From Paraliobacillus zengyii (GTDB taxonomy: Bacteria; Bacillota; Bacilli; Bacillales; Amphibacillaceae), in NCBI RefSeq assembly GCF_003268595.1, contig NZ_CP029797.1, positions 951,501 to 1,015,500 on the forward strand: a DNA stretch of 64,000 nt, in the 5' to 3' direction. Below the pieces are notes generated by a model. The model had not been told where the DNA came from. It did not search any database and saw only the letters and a program-made list of their open reading frames with translations. The translations under genes were made by a program, and so were the position numbers. Shown here one piece after another: positions 28,355 to 37,294 of this stretch. Numbering within the stretch: the first letter of the stretch is position 1; each line of letters begins with the position of its first letter.

Positions 28355-28942
28355 ATGAATTGGTATGAAAAATTAAATGAGTACTTTCCAATAGAAGAAA
28401 TGAAATCTAGAAAACACATGGAAATGTTACTTAAAGAAAAAGGCGACGTGTATTATAAAGATGAGGGACCAGATCATGTATTAATGTACGCGGAATTTGA
28501 AACTTTTATTTTTATCGACTATGTATATGTATCTTCTAAGTCTAGAGGACAGGGGCTCGGACATAAATTAATTAGTAAATTAAAAAAGAAGGAAAAACCA
28601 ATCATCTTAGAAGTGGAACCAGTTGATTACGATGAAACAGATTCTGAAAAGAGATTACGTTTCTATCAACGTGAAGGTTTCAAACATGCACAATCGATTG
28701 GTTATAATAGACGTTCTTTAGCGACGAATGAAGAAATTCCGTTAGAAATTCTATACTGGGCTCCATCTGATGAAGATGAAGAAATGATTTATGAAAAAAT
28801 GCGAAAAATGTATGAGGATATTCATACTTATAAAGATGAGCAGATTTATGGAAAAGCTTATCAATCTGCAGAAGAAGTTTTATCATATGATAAAAAAAGA
28901 GAAACAGATGATATTTTTGATGTATTGAAAGAGAAAGCTTAA
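28355..28942 (+). CDS. yjbC: YjbC, GNAT acetyltransferase-like protein
   Basis: Soluble protein of 195 residues with a GNAT fold: beta strands around FIFIDYVYVSSKSRGQGLGHKL, where RGQGLG is the acetyl-CoA loop. An extended C-terminus of about 70 residues (KMRKMYEDIHTYK) is typical of YjbC. Its substrate is unknown. In B. subtilis yjbC lies directly before spx and is stress-induced; the same order holds here. GGGAG precedes ATG. Confidence 0.88.
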   Translation: MNWYEKLNEYFPIEEMKSRKHMEMLLKEKGDVYYKDEGPDHVLMYAEFETFIFIDYVYVSSKSRGQGLGHKLISKLKKKEKPIILEVEPVDYDETDSEKRLRFYQREGFKHAQSIGYNRRSLATNEEIPLEILYWAPSDEDEEMIYEKMRKMYEDIHTYKDEQIYGKAYQSAEEVLSYDKKRETDDIFDVLKEKA

Positions 28943-28944
28943 GA

Positions 28945-28984
28945 AAGAAACCTTCTCCACAAATTGGGGGAAGGTTTCTTTTTT
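28945..28984 (+). terminator. Terminator of yjbC
   Basis: AAGAAACCTTC..CC pairs with GG..GAAGGTTTCTT, followed by a T-run, separating yjbC from spx. Confidence 0.9.
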
Positions 28985-29274
28985 CAATTACATGCTACGT
29001 ATTGAAAATACATTGTGCAGGAATGGACAAAAAGTGTAAAGTATATTAAAAGTATTGAAATTAAGATATCTTACTTAAATATGATAAGATAATAAAAGAC
29101 ATAAAAATAAGTTAATTACTTAATAGTTTGAGAAAGCCTTGTACAATAGGGGAAAATATTTATTTAAAAAAGGTTTAACTCCATTTTTAAATGGGAATAA
29201 TACTGTTTAGAGACAGCGTATAAGTTTGAAATGTGTAATTTCTAAGTAAAAATATATAATACTATATCGTAATA

Positions 29275-29303
29275 TTGACAACTATAGTATACTAATATTA
29301 TAA
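29275..29303 (+). promoter_or_regulatory. spx promoter with internal palindrome
   Basis: TTGACA at 29275-29280, a 17-bp spacer and TTATAA at 29298-29303. The spacer carries the perfect palindrome TAGTATACTA (29285-29294). In B. subtilis spx promoters are repressed by PerR and YodB; this is a candidate operator, not proven. The remaining 453-bp gap from 28943 is AT-rich and otherwise empty. Confidence 0.55.
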
Positions 29304-29395
29304 GAGTTATTTAAAGTAATTTTAATGTAGTAAGTTTTTTAAAGTCAAATTCTAATGAGTAAAAATAAAAATCATTTATTGAGGAGTGAAGTACT

Positions 29396-29791
29396 ATGGT
29401 AACACTTTATACCTCACCAAGTTGTACATCTTGTCGGAAAGCAAAAGCATGGTTAGAAGAACATGACATTCCATTTTATGAAAGAAATATCTTCTCCGAT
29501 AACCTGACCCTGGATGAGATCAAAGAAATTTTACGTATGACTGAAGATGGTACAGATGAAATAATCTCTACAAGATCAAAAGTATTCCAGAAATTAAAAA
29601 TTGATTTTGAACAAATGGCATTAAAAGATTTATTCGATTTAATTCAGGAGAATCCTGGTATTCTTCGCCGTCCAATTATTATAGATGATAAACGGCTGCA
29701 AGTTGGATATAATGAAGATGAAATCAGAAGGTTTTTACCTAGAAAAGTACGCACTTTCCAGTTACGCGAAGCACAACGTATGGTGAATTAA
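29396..29791 (+). CDS. spx: Spx, redox-responsive RNA polymerase-binding regulator
   Basis: ArsC-fold regulator of 131 residues that binds the RNA polymerase alpha C-terminal domain and turns on thiol-stress genes. The redox switch is SCTSC (Cys10 and Cys13); the RRP motif near residue 92 and the C-terminal tail used for ClpXP degradation are present. Its adaptor SpxH is encoded at 34465 and MecA next door. GAGGAGTG precedes ATG. Confidence 0.97.
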   Translation: MVTLYTSPSCTSCRKAKAWLEEHDIPFYERNIFSDNLTLDEIKEILRMTEDGTDEIISTRSKVFQKLKIDFEQMALKDLFDLIQENPGILRRPIIIDDKRLQVGYNEDEIRRFLPRKVRTFQLREAQRMVN

Positions 29792-29795
29792 CTAA

Positions 29796-29832
29796 AAAAC
29801 GCAGAACCTGTAAATAGGATCTGCGTTTTCAT
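29796..29832 (+). terminator. Terminator of spx
   Basis: AAAACGCAGA..CCT pairs with AGG..TCTGCGTTTT, overlapping the first bases after the stop codon. Confidence 0.9.
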
Positions 29833-30021
29833 TTATTTAATCATTAAAAATGACAAACTATCTAATGTACGTTACTATATAATTTCATTATTATTGAGAA
29901 GAATGAGTGCATAAGTGACAAAAGTAAGAAATTTTAAATTTATAGGCATTTCTATTTTCAATTTAGAGTGTTTTATCATAAAATAGAAGTATGCTTTAAT
30001 AACAATATAATGATGGTTAAC

Positions 30022-30048
30022 TTGCTATAAATAAGGGTAAGGTATAAT
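30022..30048 (+). promoter_or_regulatory. Candidate mecA promoter
   Basis: A clean TATAAT at 30043-30048 has TTGCTA at 30022-30027, a short 15-bp spacing. The rest of the 308-bp gap from 29792 contains the spx terminator and AT-rich sequence without further signals. Confidence 0.5.
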
Positions 30049-30099
30049 AGGTGAAGATATCCCTTCCACCTAATTATATTCAGAAGGGAGAGGAATCAA

Positions 30100-30792
30100 A
30101 TGGAAATAGAAAGAATTAATGAAAATACAGTTAAATTCTATGTATCCTACAAGGATATTGAGCACCGTGGTTTTAATCGAGAAGAAATTTGGTATAATCG
30201 AGAAAAGAGTGAACAACTCTTTTGGCAAGTTATGGACGAAGTTAATTATAGTGGTGATGAATTTAATATAGATGGACCACTTTGGATCCAAGTACAAGCG
30301 CTAGACAAAGGTTTAGAAATCGTTGTAACAAAGGCACAAATTTCTAAAGACGGTCAAAACTTAGAATTGCCATCTGAAAATGATAGCTCATTTGACCTTC
30401 CAATGGATGAGAAGATCGAATCGTTATTAGATGAGAAATTTGGTAATGATGAAGAAGAGGAAGATGACGAAGATGCAATTCAAGCAATAGATGAAGATTT
30501 GACCTTTATTATTGGATTTGCGGATTTTGAAGATGTTATTCAACTAAGTTATCAGACAAAAGCAGTAGAAGGAATTAACGATAAATTATATCATTATAAA
30601 GATCGTTACATTTTATTAGTGGAATTTGATGATGTTTTTCTAGATGATGATCAACAAGATAATATCGTGAGTCAATTATTAGAATTTGGCCGCCAAACTA
30701 ATGCAACAGAACATATGTTACGTGAATATGGTAAAGTTATTTTTGAAGATGATGCATTAAAACAAATTAAAAGCTATTTTCCACAAAAGTAA
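30100..30792 (+). CDS. mecA: MecA, adaptor for the ClpCP protease
   Basis: Adaptor of 230 residues that delivers ComK and other targets to ClpCP and assembles the ClpC hexamer. The N-terminal substrate domain opens MEIERINENTVKFYVSYKDI with the REEIWYNREKSE helix. An acidic linker (DEEEEDDEDA) near residues 120-130 separates it from the C-terminal ClpC-binding domain. Length and architecture are typical. Works in the same regulatory circuit as Med and CoiA in this region. Confidence 0.96.
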   Translation: MEIERINENTVKFYVSYKDIEHRGFNREEIWYNREKSEQLFWQVMDEVNYSGDEFNIDGPLWIQVQALDKGLEIVVTKAQISKDGQNLELPSENDSSFDLPMDEKIESLLDEKFGNDEEEEDDEDAIQAIDEDLTFIIGFADFEDVIQLSYQTKAVEGINDKLYHYKDRYILLVEFDDVFLDDDQQDNIVSQLLEFGRQTNATEHMLREYGKVIFEDDALKQIKSYFPQK

Positions 30793-30822
30793 AGCATTCC
30801 TAATTGGGTGCTTTTTTTTATC
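30791..30822 (+). terminator. Terminator of mecA
   Basis: AAAGCA..CC pairs with GGG..TGCTTT, followed by a run of Ts, directly after the stop. Confidence 0.75.
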
Positions 30823-30891
30823 TAAAAAGAAGGAATTTATAATTTATTGTCGAAAATAATTATCAAATATATTTTTAGGGGGGATAAAAAC

Positions 30892-32073
30892 TTGCTACAA
30901 GCAATTACACAAGATGGACAGCTAATTATACTAGCGTCGTTAGCAAAAGGGGAAATTAGTGAATATAAGCAACAGTATCTCTTTTATTGTCCTGTTTGTA
31001 AAGAACAAGTTATTGTTAAAAATGGGTATAAAATGATTGCTCATTTTGCGCATAAAAAAAACGCAAAATGTCTTGGTAAAGCTGGAGGAGAAGGTACATA
31101 CCACGAGCAAGGTAAATTGGATTTATATCATTGGTTGAAAAAACAGGGATTAGTAGTTGAGTTAGAAAAGTATTTGCCAAATCTAGAACAAAGACCAGAT
31201 ATTTTTATTAGAATTGGCAAGAAACAAATTGCAGTTGAATATCAATGTGCTACTATTCCTATAAAAACATTTCTTAAACGAACACATGGTTACTTAAATG
31301 CCAATATAATACCACTTTGGATATTAGGTGGTAACCGAATGAAACGAACAACTAATACAAGCTTAGATTTAACTTCGAGTGATCTCCACTTCTTTCATCA
31401 ATTTAACACATCAATGGAAACTAGAGCTTTTTTTTATTGTCCTGATAAATTGCAATTTGCTATTTATAAAAACGTATTTATGACAGGTCGAAAACGAACG
31501 ATTGGTCATTTAGAATTCAAACCATTAAAGAACCTATCTTTTATGGATTTGTTTCATTCAAATCAAGTTGAAAATGATCAATTCTATTCTTTTTGGTTAA
31601 AAGAGAAGAGGCGATTACGTTTACAACCACACTATTCGATACAAACAACGGAAGGACAATGGCGGCAGTGGTTATATGTGAAAGGTTTATCACCAAGTAA
31701 TATATCTGCTGTTATTCATCTCCCAGTGTTAAGTCAATGGAAGATGAAGGTAGCTCCATGGAACTGGCAAAGTCGACTTTGTATTGATTTCTTTGAAAGA
31801 AGACCGACATTCACGCTACAAGATTGTCAGGCATATTTACAAGCCTATATAGAATCAAGCAATGCATATCCACTAATTTTCCCCTCATGCAATCCCATAA
31901 AGGAATACATACATCAATTGGAGCAACTTCAAGTTATAAGAAGAATTTCAACATCATATTATCGATTACAAAAACAAATTAAAGTTTATTCTTCAGTCGA
32001 TGAAGCAATGAAAGCAGACATAGAAATCGTTCGACAATTAGATAATATGAGCAGGATAACACATGAAAAATAG
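30892..32073 (+). CDS. coiA: CoiA, competence nuclease-like protein
   Basis: Protein of 393 residues needed for recombination of transforming DNA in competent cells. The N-terminal CoiA domain has two CxxC-type elements (YCPVCKEQ); the central PD-(D/E)xK nuclease core has RPDIFIRIG and IAVEYQ, which supply the acidic and Gln residues. I favour TTG at 30892, right behind a strong AGGGGGG site; the frame extends fifteen codons upstream to a TTG without a site. Follows mecA as in B. subtilis. Confidence 0.92.
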   Translation: MLQAITQDGQLIILASLAKGEISEYKQQYLFYCPVCKEQVIVKNGYKMIAHFAHKKNAKCLGKAGGEGTYHEQGKLDLYHWLKKQGLVVELEKYLPNLEQRPDIFIRIGKKQIAVEYQCATIPIKTFLKRTHGYLNANIIPLWILGGNRMKRTTNTSLDLTSSDLHFFHQFNTSMETRAFFYCPDKLQFAIYKNVFMTGRKRTIGHLEFKPLKNLSFMDLFHSNQVENDQFYSFWLKEKRRLRLQPHYSIQTTEGQWRQWLYVKGLSPSNISAVIHLPVLSQWKMKVAPWNWQSRLCIDFFERRPTFTLQDCQAYLQAYIESSNAYPLIFPSCNPIKEYIHQLEQLQVIRRISTSYYRLQKQIKVYSSVDEAMKADIEIVRQLDNMSRITHEK

Positions 32074-32138
32074 ATAGTACGCTATAATAGTAAATAGAGA
32101 CCATTATAAGTGTAATTAGATTAGAGGAGGTAATTGCG

Positions 32139-33956
32139 TTGGCAAAAGCAAACCAAAAGTTACAAACGAGAGATGAAGTAGCAATTGAAAATACGTGGAG
32201 ATTGGAAGATATTTTTATTACAGATGAAGAGTGGCAAGCAGAGTTAGAAGCACTTAAGAAAGTTATTCCAAAGTTTACTGAGTATCAAGGCAAACTTGCT
32301 GCATCAGCAGACCAACTATACAGCTTATTAATTTTACAAGATGAAGTGTCGGAACGAATTGGTAAGCTTTATACATATGCGCATATGCGCTATGATCAAG
32401 ATACTACAAATTCAATTTATCAGGCGATTAATTCAAAAGCTGAGAATTTGATAACGCAGTTTTCTAGTGCTATGAGTTTTATTGTTCCTGAAATCTTAGA
32501 TATGGGTGAGAAGACGCTTGAAACTTTTTATGAAAAGAAACCTGAATTAAAGCATTATCAACACGCATTAGGAGAGATCACAAGACAAAAAGAACATATT
32601 TTAAGCGAAAAAGAAGAAGTGTTACTTGCTGAGGTATCAGAAGTAACTGGTAATGCTGCACAAACGTTTGGTATGTTAAATAATGCAGATTTAAGATTCC
32701 CAATGGTTAAAAATGACGATGGGGAAGAAGTAGAATTAACACATGGTCGCTATATTAACTTTTTAGAGTCGGATAAACCAAAAGTAAGACGTGAGGCATT
32801 CAAAGCTGTATATGGTACTTACGGAAGTTATATCAACACGTTTGCTTCAACTTTATCAGGAGCAGTTAAAAAACATAATTTTAATGCAAAAGTTCGAAAT
32901 TATGACTCAGCTCGTCAAGCTGCATTGGATAACAACAATATTCCCGAGACAGTATATGATAATCTAGTTGAAGCTGTAAATGATCGACTTGATTTAATGC
33001 ATCGTTATGTTGCATTAAGAAAGCGTGTGCTTAAATTAGATGAATTGCATATGTATGATTTATACACACCGCTCGTTAAAGATGTTTCAATGAAATATAG
33101 CTATACAGAAGCACAAGAGCACATCTTAAAAGGTTTGGCCCCATTAGGCGAGGAATATGTCGGACGCATACAAGAAGGGTTCACAAACCGCTGGGTTGAT
33201 GTTGAAGAGAACAAAGGCAAAAGAAGTGGAGCCTATTCTTCTGGTGCATATGGAACCAATCCGTATATTCTAATGAATTGGCAGAGTAACTTAAATAATC
33301 TATTTACATTAGGTCATGAGCTTGGTCACTCGTTGCATAGCTATTATACAAGAGAAAATCAAGCTTTCCGTTATGGAGATTATTCAATTTTCGTTGCAGA
33401 GGTTGCTTCAACATGTAATGAGTCGTTACTGAATGAATACATGATTGAACAAACAAACGATGATAAAGAGAAATTATTCTTACTGAATCATTTCCTTGAA
33501 GGATTTCGTGGTACTGTATTCAGACAGACAATGTTTGCTGAATTTGAACATATAATTCATCAGCTAGATCAAAAAGGTGAAGCGTTAACTCCAGATAAGT
33601 TAACGGAAGAATACTATGCTTTAAATAAAAAATATTTTGGCGATGAAATTGTATCTGATGAAGAAATTGGTTTAGAGTGGGCTAGAATCCCTCATTTTTA
33701 TTATAATTACTATGTTTACCAGTATGCGACAGGGTATGCTGCTGCACAGTCATTAGCTTCACAAATTCTTAAAGAGAAACAGCCAGCGGTTGATCGTTAT
33801 CTTGATTTTCTGAAAGCTGGTAGCAGTGACTATCCGATTGAAGTTCTGAAAAAGGCTGGGGTAGATATGACGGATAAGCAACCAATTTTACAAGCATTAG
33901 ATGTTTTTGAAGCGAAATTAAAAGAGATGGAAACATTGTTAGACAAAGTGGAATAA
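32139..33956 (+). CDS. pepF: Oligoendopeptidase F
   Basis: Cytosolic zinc metallopeptidase of 605 residues (M3B family) that degrades 7-17-residue peptides. The zinc motif is His393-Glu-Leu-Gly-His397 in FTLGHELGHSLH, and the third ligand Glu follows in VAEVASTCNE. TTG start with GAGGAGG. It may process peptides brought in by Opp or, as reported for B. subtilis, affect sporulation signalling when overproduced. Confidence 0.96.
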   Translation: MAKANQKLQTRDEVAIENTWRLEDIFITDEEWQAELEALKKVIPKFTEYQGKLAASADQLYSLLILQDEVSERIGKLYTYAHMRYDQDTTNSIYQAINSKAENLITQFSSAMSFIVPEILDMGEKTLETFYEKKPELKHYQHALGEITRQKEHILSEKEEVLLAEVSEVTGNAAQTFGMLNNADLRFPMVKNDDGEEVELTHGRYINFLESDKPKVRREAFKAVYGTYGSYINTFASTLSGAVKKHNFNAKVRNYDSARQAALDNNNIPETVYDNLVEAVNDRLDLMHRYVALRKRVLKLDELHMYDLYTPLVKDVSMKYSYTEAQEHILKGLAPLGEEYVGRIQEGFTNRWVDVEENKGKRSGAYSSGAYGTNPYILMNWQSNLNNLFTLGHELGHSLHSYYTRENQAFRYGDYSIFVAEVASTCNESLLNEYMIEQTNDDKEKLFLLNHFLEGFRGTVFRQTMFAEFEHIIHQLDQKGEALTPDKLTEEYYALNKKYFGDEIVSDEEIGLEWARIPHFYYNYYVYQYATGYAAAQSLASQILKEKQPAVDRYLDFLKAGSSDYPIEVLKKAGVDMTDKQPILQALDVFEAKLKEMETLLDKVE

Positions 33957-33957
33957 A

Positions 33958-33999
33958 TAAAATAAAGCCATTCACATCATCAGATGTGAATGGCTTTAT
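33958..33999. terminator. Bidirectional terminator pepF / small membrane protein
   Basis: AAATAAAGCCATTCACATC pairs with GATGTGAATGGCTTTATTT around a short loop. The right arm contains the stop codon of the convergent 58-residue gene. Confidence 0.92.
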
Positions 34000-34172
34000 T
34001 TAAATCCTCTAAAAGTACGTTTGTGTGTAAATGAAAACAGAGTGAAATAAATTGAAATGAATAATAAAGGTAAGGTAAGAAGCATTGGAATAATATCCAT
34101 TAGTGCAAATATGTTTAGAATAAAAGCACAACAAGCGATTAATAAAAACATAAATGGATAATATCGTCGCAT
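33996..34172 (-). CDS. 58-residue membrane protein (yizD position)
   Basis: Small membrane protein of 58 residues with two hydrophobic helices: PFMFLLIACCAFILNIFALM and IIPMLLTLPLLFISIYFTLF, and a basic tail HKRTFRGFK. ATG at 34172 follows an ideal AAGGAGG. It occupies the position of yizD in B. subtilis, between pepF and roxS/yjbH, but I cannot confirm homology by eye. Function unknown. Confidence 0.7.
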   Translation of the reverse strand: MRRYYPFMFLLIACCAFILNIFALMDIIPMLLTLPLLFISIYFTLFSFTHKRTFRGFK

Positions 34173-34265
34173 AAAATCTCCTCCTTAATAAAAGCTACTA
34201 CAATATTATGTACTAGCAGATGAAATTAGAAGTATGACAGTTTTGTGAAAATATGAACAAAACTA

Positions 34266-34294
34266 TTGCTTATAACTTTGTAGGTTGTTATATT
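34266..34294 (+). promoter_or_regulatory. RoxS promoter
   Basis: TTGCTT at 34266-34271, 17-bp spacer, TATATT at 34289-34294, placing the transcript start near 34301. In B. subtilis the RoxS promoter is activated by ResD and repressed by NsrR; those sites were not resolved here. Confidence 0.7.
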
Positions 34295-34300
34295 TATATT

Positions 34301-34411
34301 GTGAGATGTTTAACAAACAAACCCCTTTGTTTGACCTGAAACTTTCTCCCATCCCCCCTTGTCTAGTAATAGACTTGGTGTAAGATGATGTCTTAAGACA
34401 TCATCTTTTTT
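34301..34411 (+). ncRNA. roxS: RoxS/RsaE small regulatory RNA
   Basis: About 110-nt RNA. It carries the diagnostic words of RsaE/RoxS: AACAAACAAACCCCTTTGTT near 34312 forming the first hairpin, then CTTTCTCCCATCCCCCC with the C-rich seed regions near 34350. A GTCTA/TAGAC hairpin and a perfect terminator (AGATGATGTCTTAAGACATC, then pairing to the end, seven Ts) follow. RoxS pairs through its C-rich loops with Shine-Dalgarno regions of central-metabolism mRNAs and lowers NADH production under NO or redox stress. Location between the yizD-position gene and yjbH is the same as in B. subtilis. Confidence 0.93.
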
Positions 34412-34420
34412 TAAATAGAA

Positions 34421-34463
34421 AAAAGGAGTTTACTGTATAATTTCGTACAGCACTCCTTTTTAT
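34421..34463 (-). terminator. Terminator of spxH
   Basis: AAAAGGAGT..CTGTA pairs with TACAG..ACTCCTTTT; U-run on the minus strand directly after the spxH stop. Confidence 0.88.
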
Positions 34464-34464
34464 T

Positions 34465-35361
34465 TCAACCTATATATTTCCAAAAATATCCGTGTTTTAC
34501 AGGTACTTGTTTTACTAGCCGTTTTAATTGTAACTTTTTCATTTCCTTTAAAGCTTTCTCGTTTGACCAATCATAAACGACTGCAACTTCCTTTGTAGCA
34601 AAAAATTGGAAATGTGCAGAAAAGGCTTCTAAACTAGGCTTTTCAGATGCTTTCACATCCTTTTGAAGCATTTGTTGTAGTACATTTACATATACTTCAT
34701 AAGAATATTCGCCTGATAATTTCAATCCCTCTTCATTTTCCGTCTCATTAAAAAACACTATAGAAGGAATATAATCTACTTCCATCTCATTGGCTAATTT
34801 CAAATCGCATTGTAGCGCTTTTTTTGCTGAATTGGAATATAAGTCTTTTTTGAATTCATCTAGATCCAATTCTGCCTCTTCGGCACAGGCGAGCAGATTT
34901 CTTTCTTTAGATATATCCTTTTTGTTAATAAAAGCATGTTCTTGGATTTTTCGTAAAAATTTCTTACCTGCTTTTTTCCCCTGTAGTTCAGCTGCTTTGA
35001 TTGCGATGGAAACGATGGAGGGATATGTTATTGGATCTTCTAACCACAAATCACCATCACAACACATTCCGGTACGAGAGGAAGTCTTTTCCCATACTTC
35101 TTTTAAATAGTTGTGTTTTTCTATTGCATCTTGATTTGCTGATGTCAACTGTCCACTTAAAATTGGCCTAATCGTAAATAAACGTCCATATTCCAATGTT
35201 AGTTTCTTTATAATTGGTTCTAAGGCCCAACATTCAGGGCAAAGAGGATCAACAAAGAGGTAGATTTCTACAGGCTTTTTCAGAAGATCAAAGTATCCAA
35301 ATTGTTTCTTTACTTCAAGATCCTGAACGTTGGATGATGGCCCATTTGAATTCCAGCTCAC
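34465..35361 (-). CDS. spxH: SpxH (YjbH), ClpXP adaptor for Spx degradation
   Basis: DsbA-like thioredoxin-family adaptor of 298 residues that presents Spx to ClpXP. The FVDPLCPECWALEP motif holds the CxxC, and the N-terminus includes a histidine-poor variant of the zinc-binding region. GTG start with AAGGAG; the start overlaps the stop of yjbI by four bases, so translation is coupled. Antisense neighbour of RoxS, with spx itself 5 kb away. Confidence 0.94.
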   Translation of the reverse strand: MSWNSNGPSSNVQDLEVKKQFGYFDLLKKPVEIYLFVDPLCPECWALEPIIKKLTLEYGRLFTIRPILSGQLTSANQDAIEKHNYLKEVWEKTSSRTGMCCDGDLWLEDPITYPSIVSIAIKAAELQGKKAGKKFLRKIQEHAFINKKDISKERNLLACAEEAELDLDEFKKDLYSNSAKKALQCDLKLANEMEVDYIPSIVFFNETENEEGLKLSGEYSYEVYVNVLQQMLQKDVKASEKPSLEAFSAHFQFFATKEVAVVYDWSNEKALKEMKKLQLKRLVKQVPVKHGYFWKYIG

Positions 35362-35759
35362 AACGATTCTCCTTTCGTTCTCTCAGGTGTATTCATCATA
35401 TGGTGTGCTGTTTTCGTTAGTCTTTCATATATGATTGTTCGATAGGGTTCTTCTATATTAACTTCTTCTAACGCTTCGTTCATACAAGCTAACCAAGCAT
35501 CTTTTCTTGTTGGGGTTATAGTAAAGGGTAAATGTCTTCTTCTCAGCATGGGGTGTCCATGTTCTTCATTATATAAAGAAGGACCTCCAAAAAATTGAAT
35601 TAAGAATTGTGTTTGTTTTCTAGCTGTTTCAGTTAAATCTTCTGGAAAAATTGGAATCAGATCAGGATGCTTACCGACACGACGATAAAAAGCATGCACC
35701 AAATTCTCTACTTTAATATGTCCACCAATTGCTTCATATATGGAATTAGTGTTTGTCAT
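35358..35759 (-). CDS. yjbI: Truncated hemoglobin, group II (YjbI)
   Basis: Haem protein of 133 residues of the trHbO group. YRRVGKHPDLIPIFP, the proximal histidine in HGHPMLRRRHLPF and the aromatic distal residues (FFGGPSLY) are present. In B. subtilis and Staphylococcus it works with YjbH in the thiol-stress response; peroxidase activity has been described for related proteins. Overlaps spxH, so both come from one mRNA. Confidence 0.95.
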   Translation of the reverse strand: MTNTNSIYEAIGGHIKVENLVHAFYRRVGKHPDLIPIFPEDLTETARKQTQFLIQFFGGPSLYNEEHGHPMLRRRHLPFTITPTRKDAWLACMNEALEEVNIEEPYRTIIYERLTKTAHHMMNTPERTKGESL

Positions 35760-35835
35760 GTCTTTGAACCCTCCTTGTCTTCTTACTATTACCTCTAATA
35801 TGTTATTCTAACAGCGTTCTACATATTATGGCAAC

Positions 35836-36414
35836 TTATCTGTTTTCTAATGAGTGATAAAACCGCTCAATTTTATTTGGCGTTGGTTTCTTAGTGATAT
35901 GAAATTGATTTATAAGTTGGTGTAATAATTTTTCGCTTTTTTCCTTTGTATCCGATTCAATTTCTAATTCATAATCGAACATATTGTTATATATACTATA
36001 ATCTATGACAAGAAGGGCTTGTTTATACGGTAATTCAGTTCGATGTGTTGTTAATGAACCACCGTAAGAAAGTGCTTGGAAGTCGATTCCTAAGCCATCT
36101 AATTGTTGTTTAACTGCAGGTTTTGCAATTAGTTTATTATTAATCCATGAATTTGCTTCCTGTTCAGTTAAGTTATCATGTGTTTCTAATAAGCCATCTT
36201 GATAAGGCTCTTTTAATGTAAGTTGCCATTTATCTTTCTTTTTACGAATTCTTAAAGCGGCCCCTTTGTTTTTTAACTGAAAATCAGGTGTCTCAAAATA
36301 ATGATTTGTTTGTGAATGTGCATCTTCTTTACGCAGTTCAAAAAAATCTAATAACGTGTTGTATTCCATTTCCGTTAATAAATTTTTACTTTCCATTTCG
36401 ATTTCTTGTACCAA
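35836..36414 (-). CDS. yjbK: CYTH domain protein YjbK
   Basis: Triphosphate-tunnel metalloenzyme family protein of 192 residues. The hallmark ExExK motif is EMESK at residues 6-10, then a series of charged strands (AALRIRKKKDKWQLTLKEP) lining the tunnel. Members hydrolyse inorganic triphosphate or similar. TTG start with GGGAGG eight bases upstream. Divergent from relQ, as in B. subtilis, where the two are thought to act in nucleotide metabolism. Confidence 0.9.
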   Translation of the reverse strand: MVQEIEMESKNLLTEMEYNTLLDFFELRKEDAHSQTNHYFETPDFQLKNKGAALRIRKKKDKWQLTLKEPYQDGLLETHDNLTEQEANSWINNKLIAKPAVKQQLDGLGIDFQALSYGGSLTTHRTELPYKQALLVIDYSIYNNMFDYELEIESDTKEKSEKLLHQLINQFHITKKPTPNKIERFYHSLENR

Positions 36415-36646
36415 ATTGATGACCTCCCTGATTCATAAATAGAAATAAAAAAAATATCTGTTAAAATAAGTATAGTCCAATAAACCCAGATAAGTCGAAT
36501 AATATGCAAATCAATTTACCATGTCTAGTTAATGAATATAGATGAAAGATTGTAGCTTATCAAATGGATAAATTGCATATTGTGTTACAATAGGAATGAA
36601 ATAAGGAAGAAAGTTTGGAAAGATGTTTTATAAGGTGGTGTCTATT

Positions 36647-37291
36647 GTGAATTGGGAAGCTTTTTTGGCCCCTTATGTGCAAGTCGTCGAAGAACTAAAA
36701 GTGAAATTAAAAGGTATAAGAGCGCAGTATGAATTTGAATCGAAACATTCACCCATTGAATTTGTAACCGGTCGAGTAAAGCCAGTAACAAGTATTATTG
36801 AAAAGACGCGTAGTAAAAACATGTCGTTTGATAAAATAGAAGAAGAGATGCAAGATATTGCTGGAGTTCGCGTTGTTTGTCAATTTGTTGATGATATTTA
36901 TGGTATTGTTAGAATGCTACAAGCTCGAAATGACTTTAAAATTGTAGAAGAGAAAGATTACATAGAGAGAGAAAAAGATAGTGGTTATCGATCCTATCAT
37001 ATGATTATTCGTTATCCTGTCGCGACACTGCGTGGAGAGAAACAAATAATTGCAGAAATTCAAATTCGTACACTTGCGATGAATTTCTGGGCTACAAATG
37101 AACATTCATTAAATTATAAATATGATGGACAGATACCAACCGATGTAAAAGCTCGATTAAAACGAGCTGCTGAAGCTGCATTTAAATTGGATGAAGAAAT
37201 GGCCAAGATAAAAGATGAAGTACAAGAAGCACAACGTATTTATCATAGAAAAAGAGTTTACATAAAAAATGAAGAAGGAGGCCAATCGTAA
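36647..37291 (+). CDS. relQ: RelQ small alarmone synthetase (YjbM)
   Basis: Single-domain (p)ppGpp synthetase of 214 residues without a hydrolase domain. Synthetase motifs: VTGRVKPVTSIIEK, MQDIAGVRVVCQF and EKDSGYRSYHMIIRYP. It makes alarmones in response to cell-wall or other stress rather than ribosome stalling. GTG at 36647, six bases after AAGGTGGTG, gives a start matching the family; the ATG at 36623 is upstream of the site. First gene of an operon with nadF (4-nt gap) and the rlu gene. Confidence 0.94.
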   Translation: MNWEAFLAPYVQVVEELKVKLKGIRAQYEFESKHSPIEFVTGRVKPVTSIIEKTRSKNMSFDKIEEEMQDIAGVRVVCQFVDDIYGIVRMLQARNDFKIVEEKDYIEREKDSGYRSYHMIIRYPVATLRGEKQIIAEIQIRTLAMNFWATNEHSLNYKYDGQIPTDVKARLKRAAEAAFKLDEEMAKIKDEVQEAQRIYHRKRVYIKNEEGGQS

Positions 37292-37294
37292 CTC

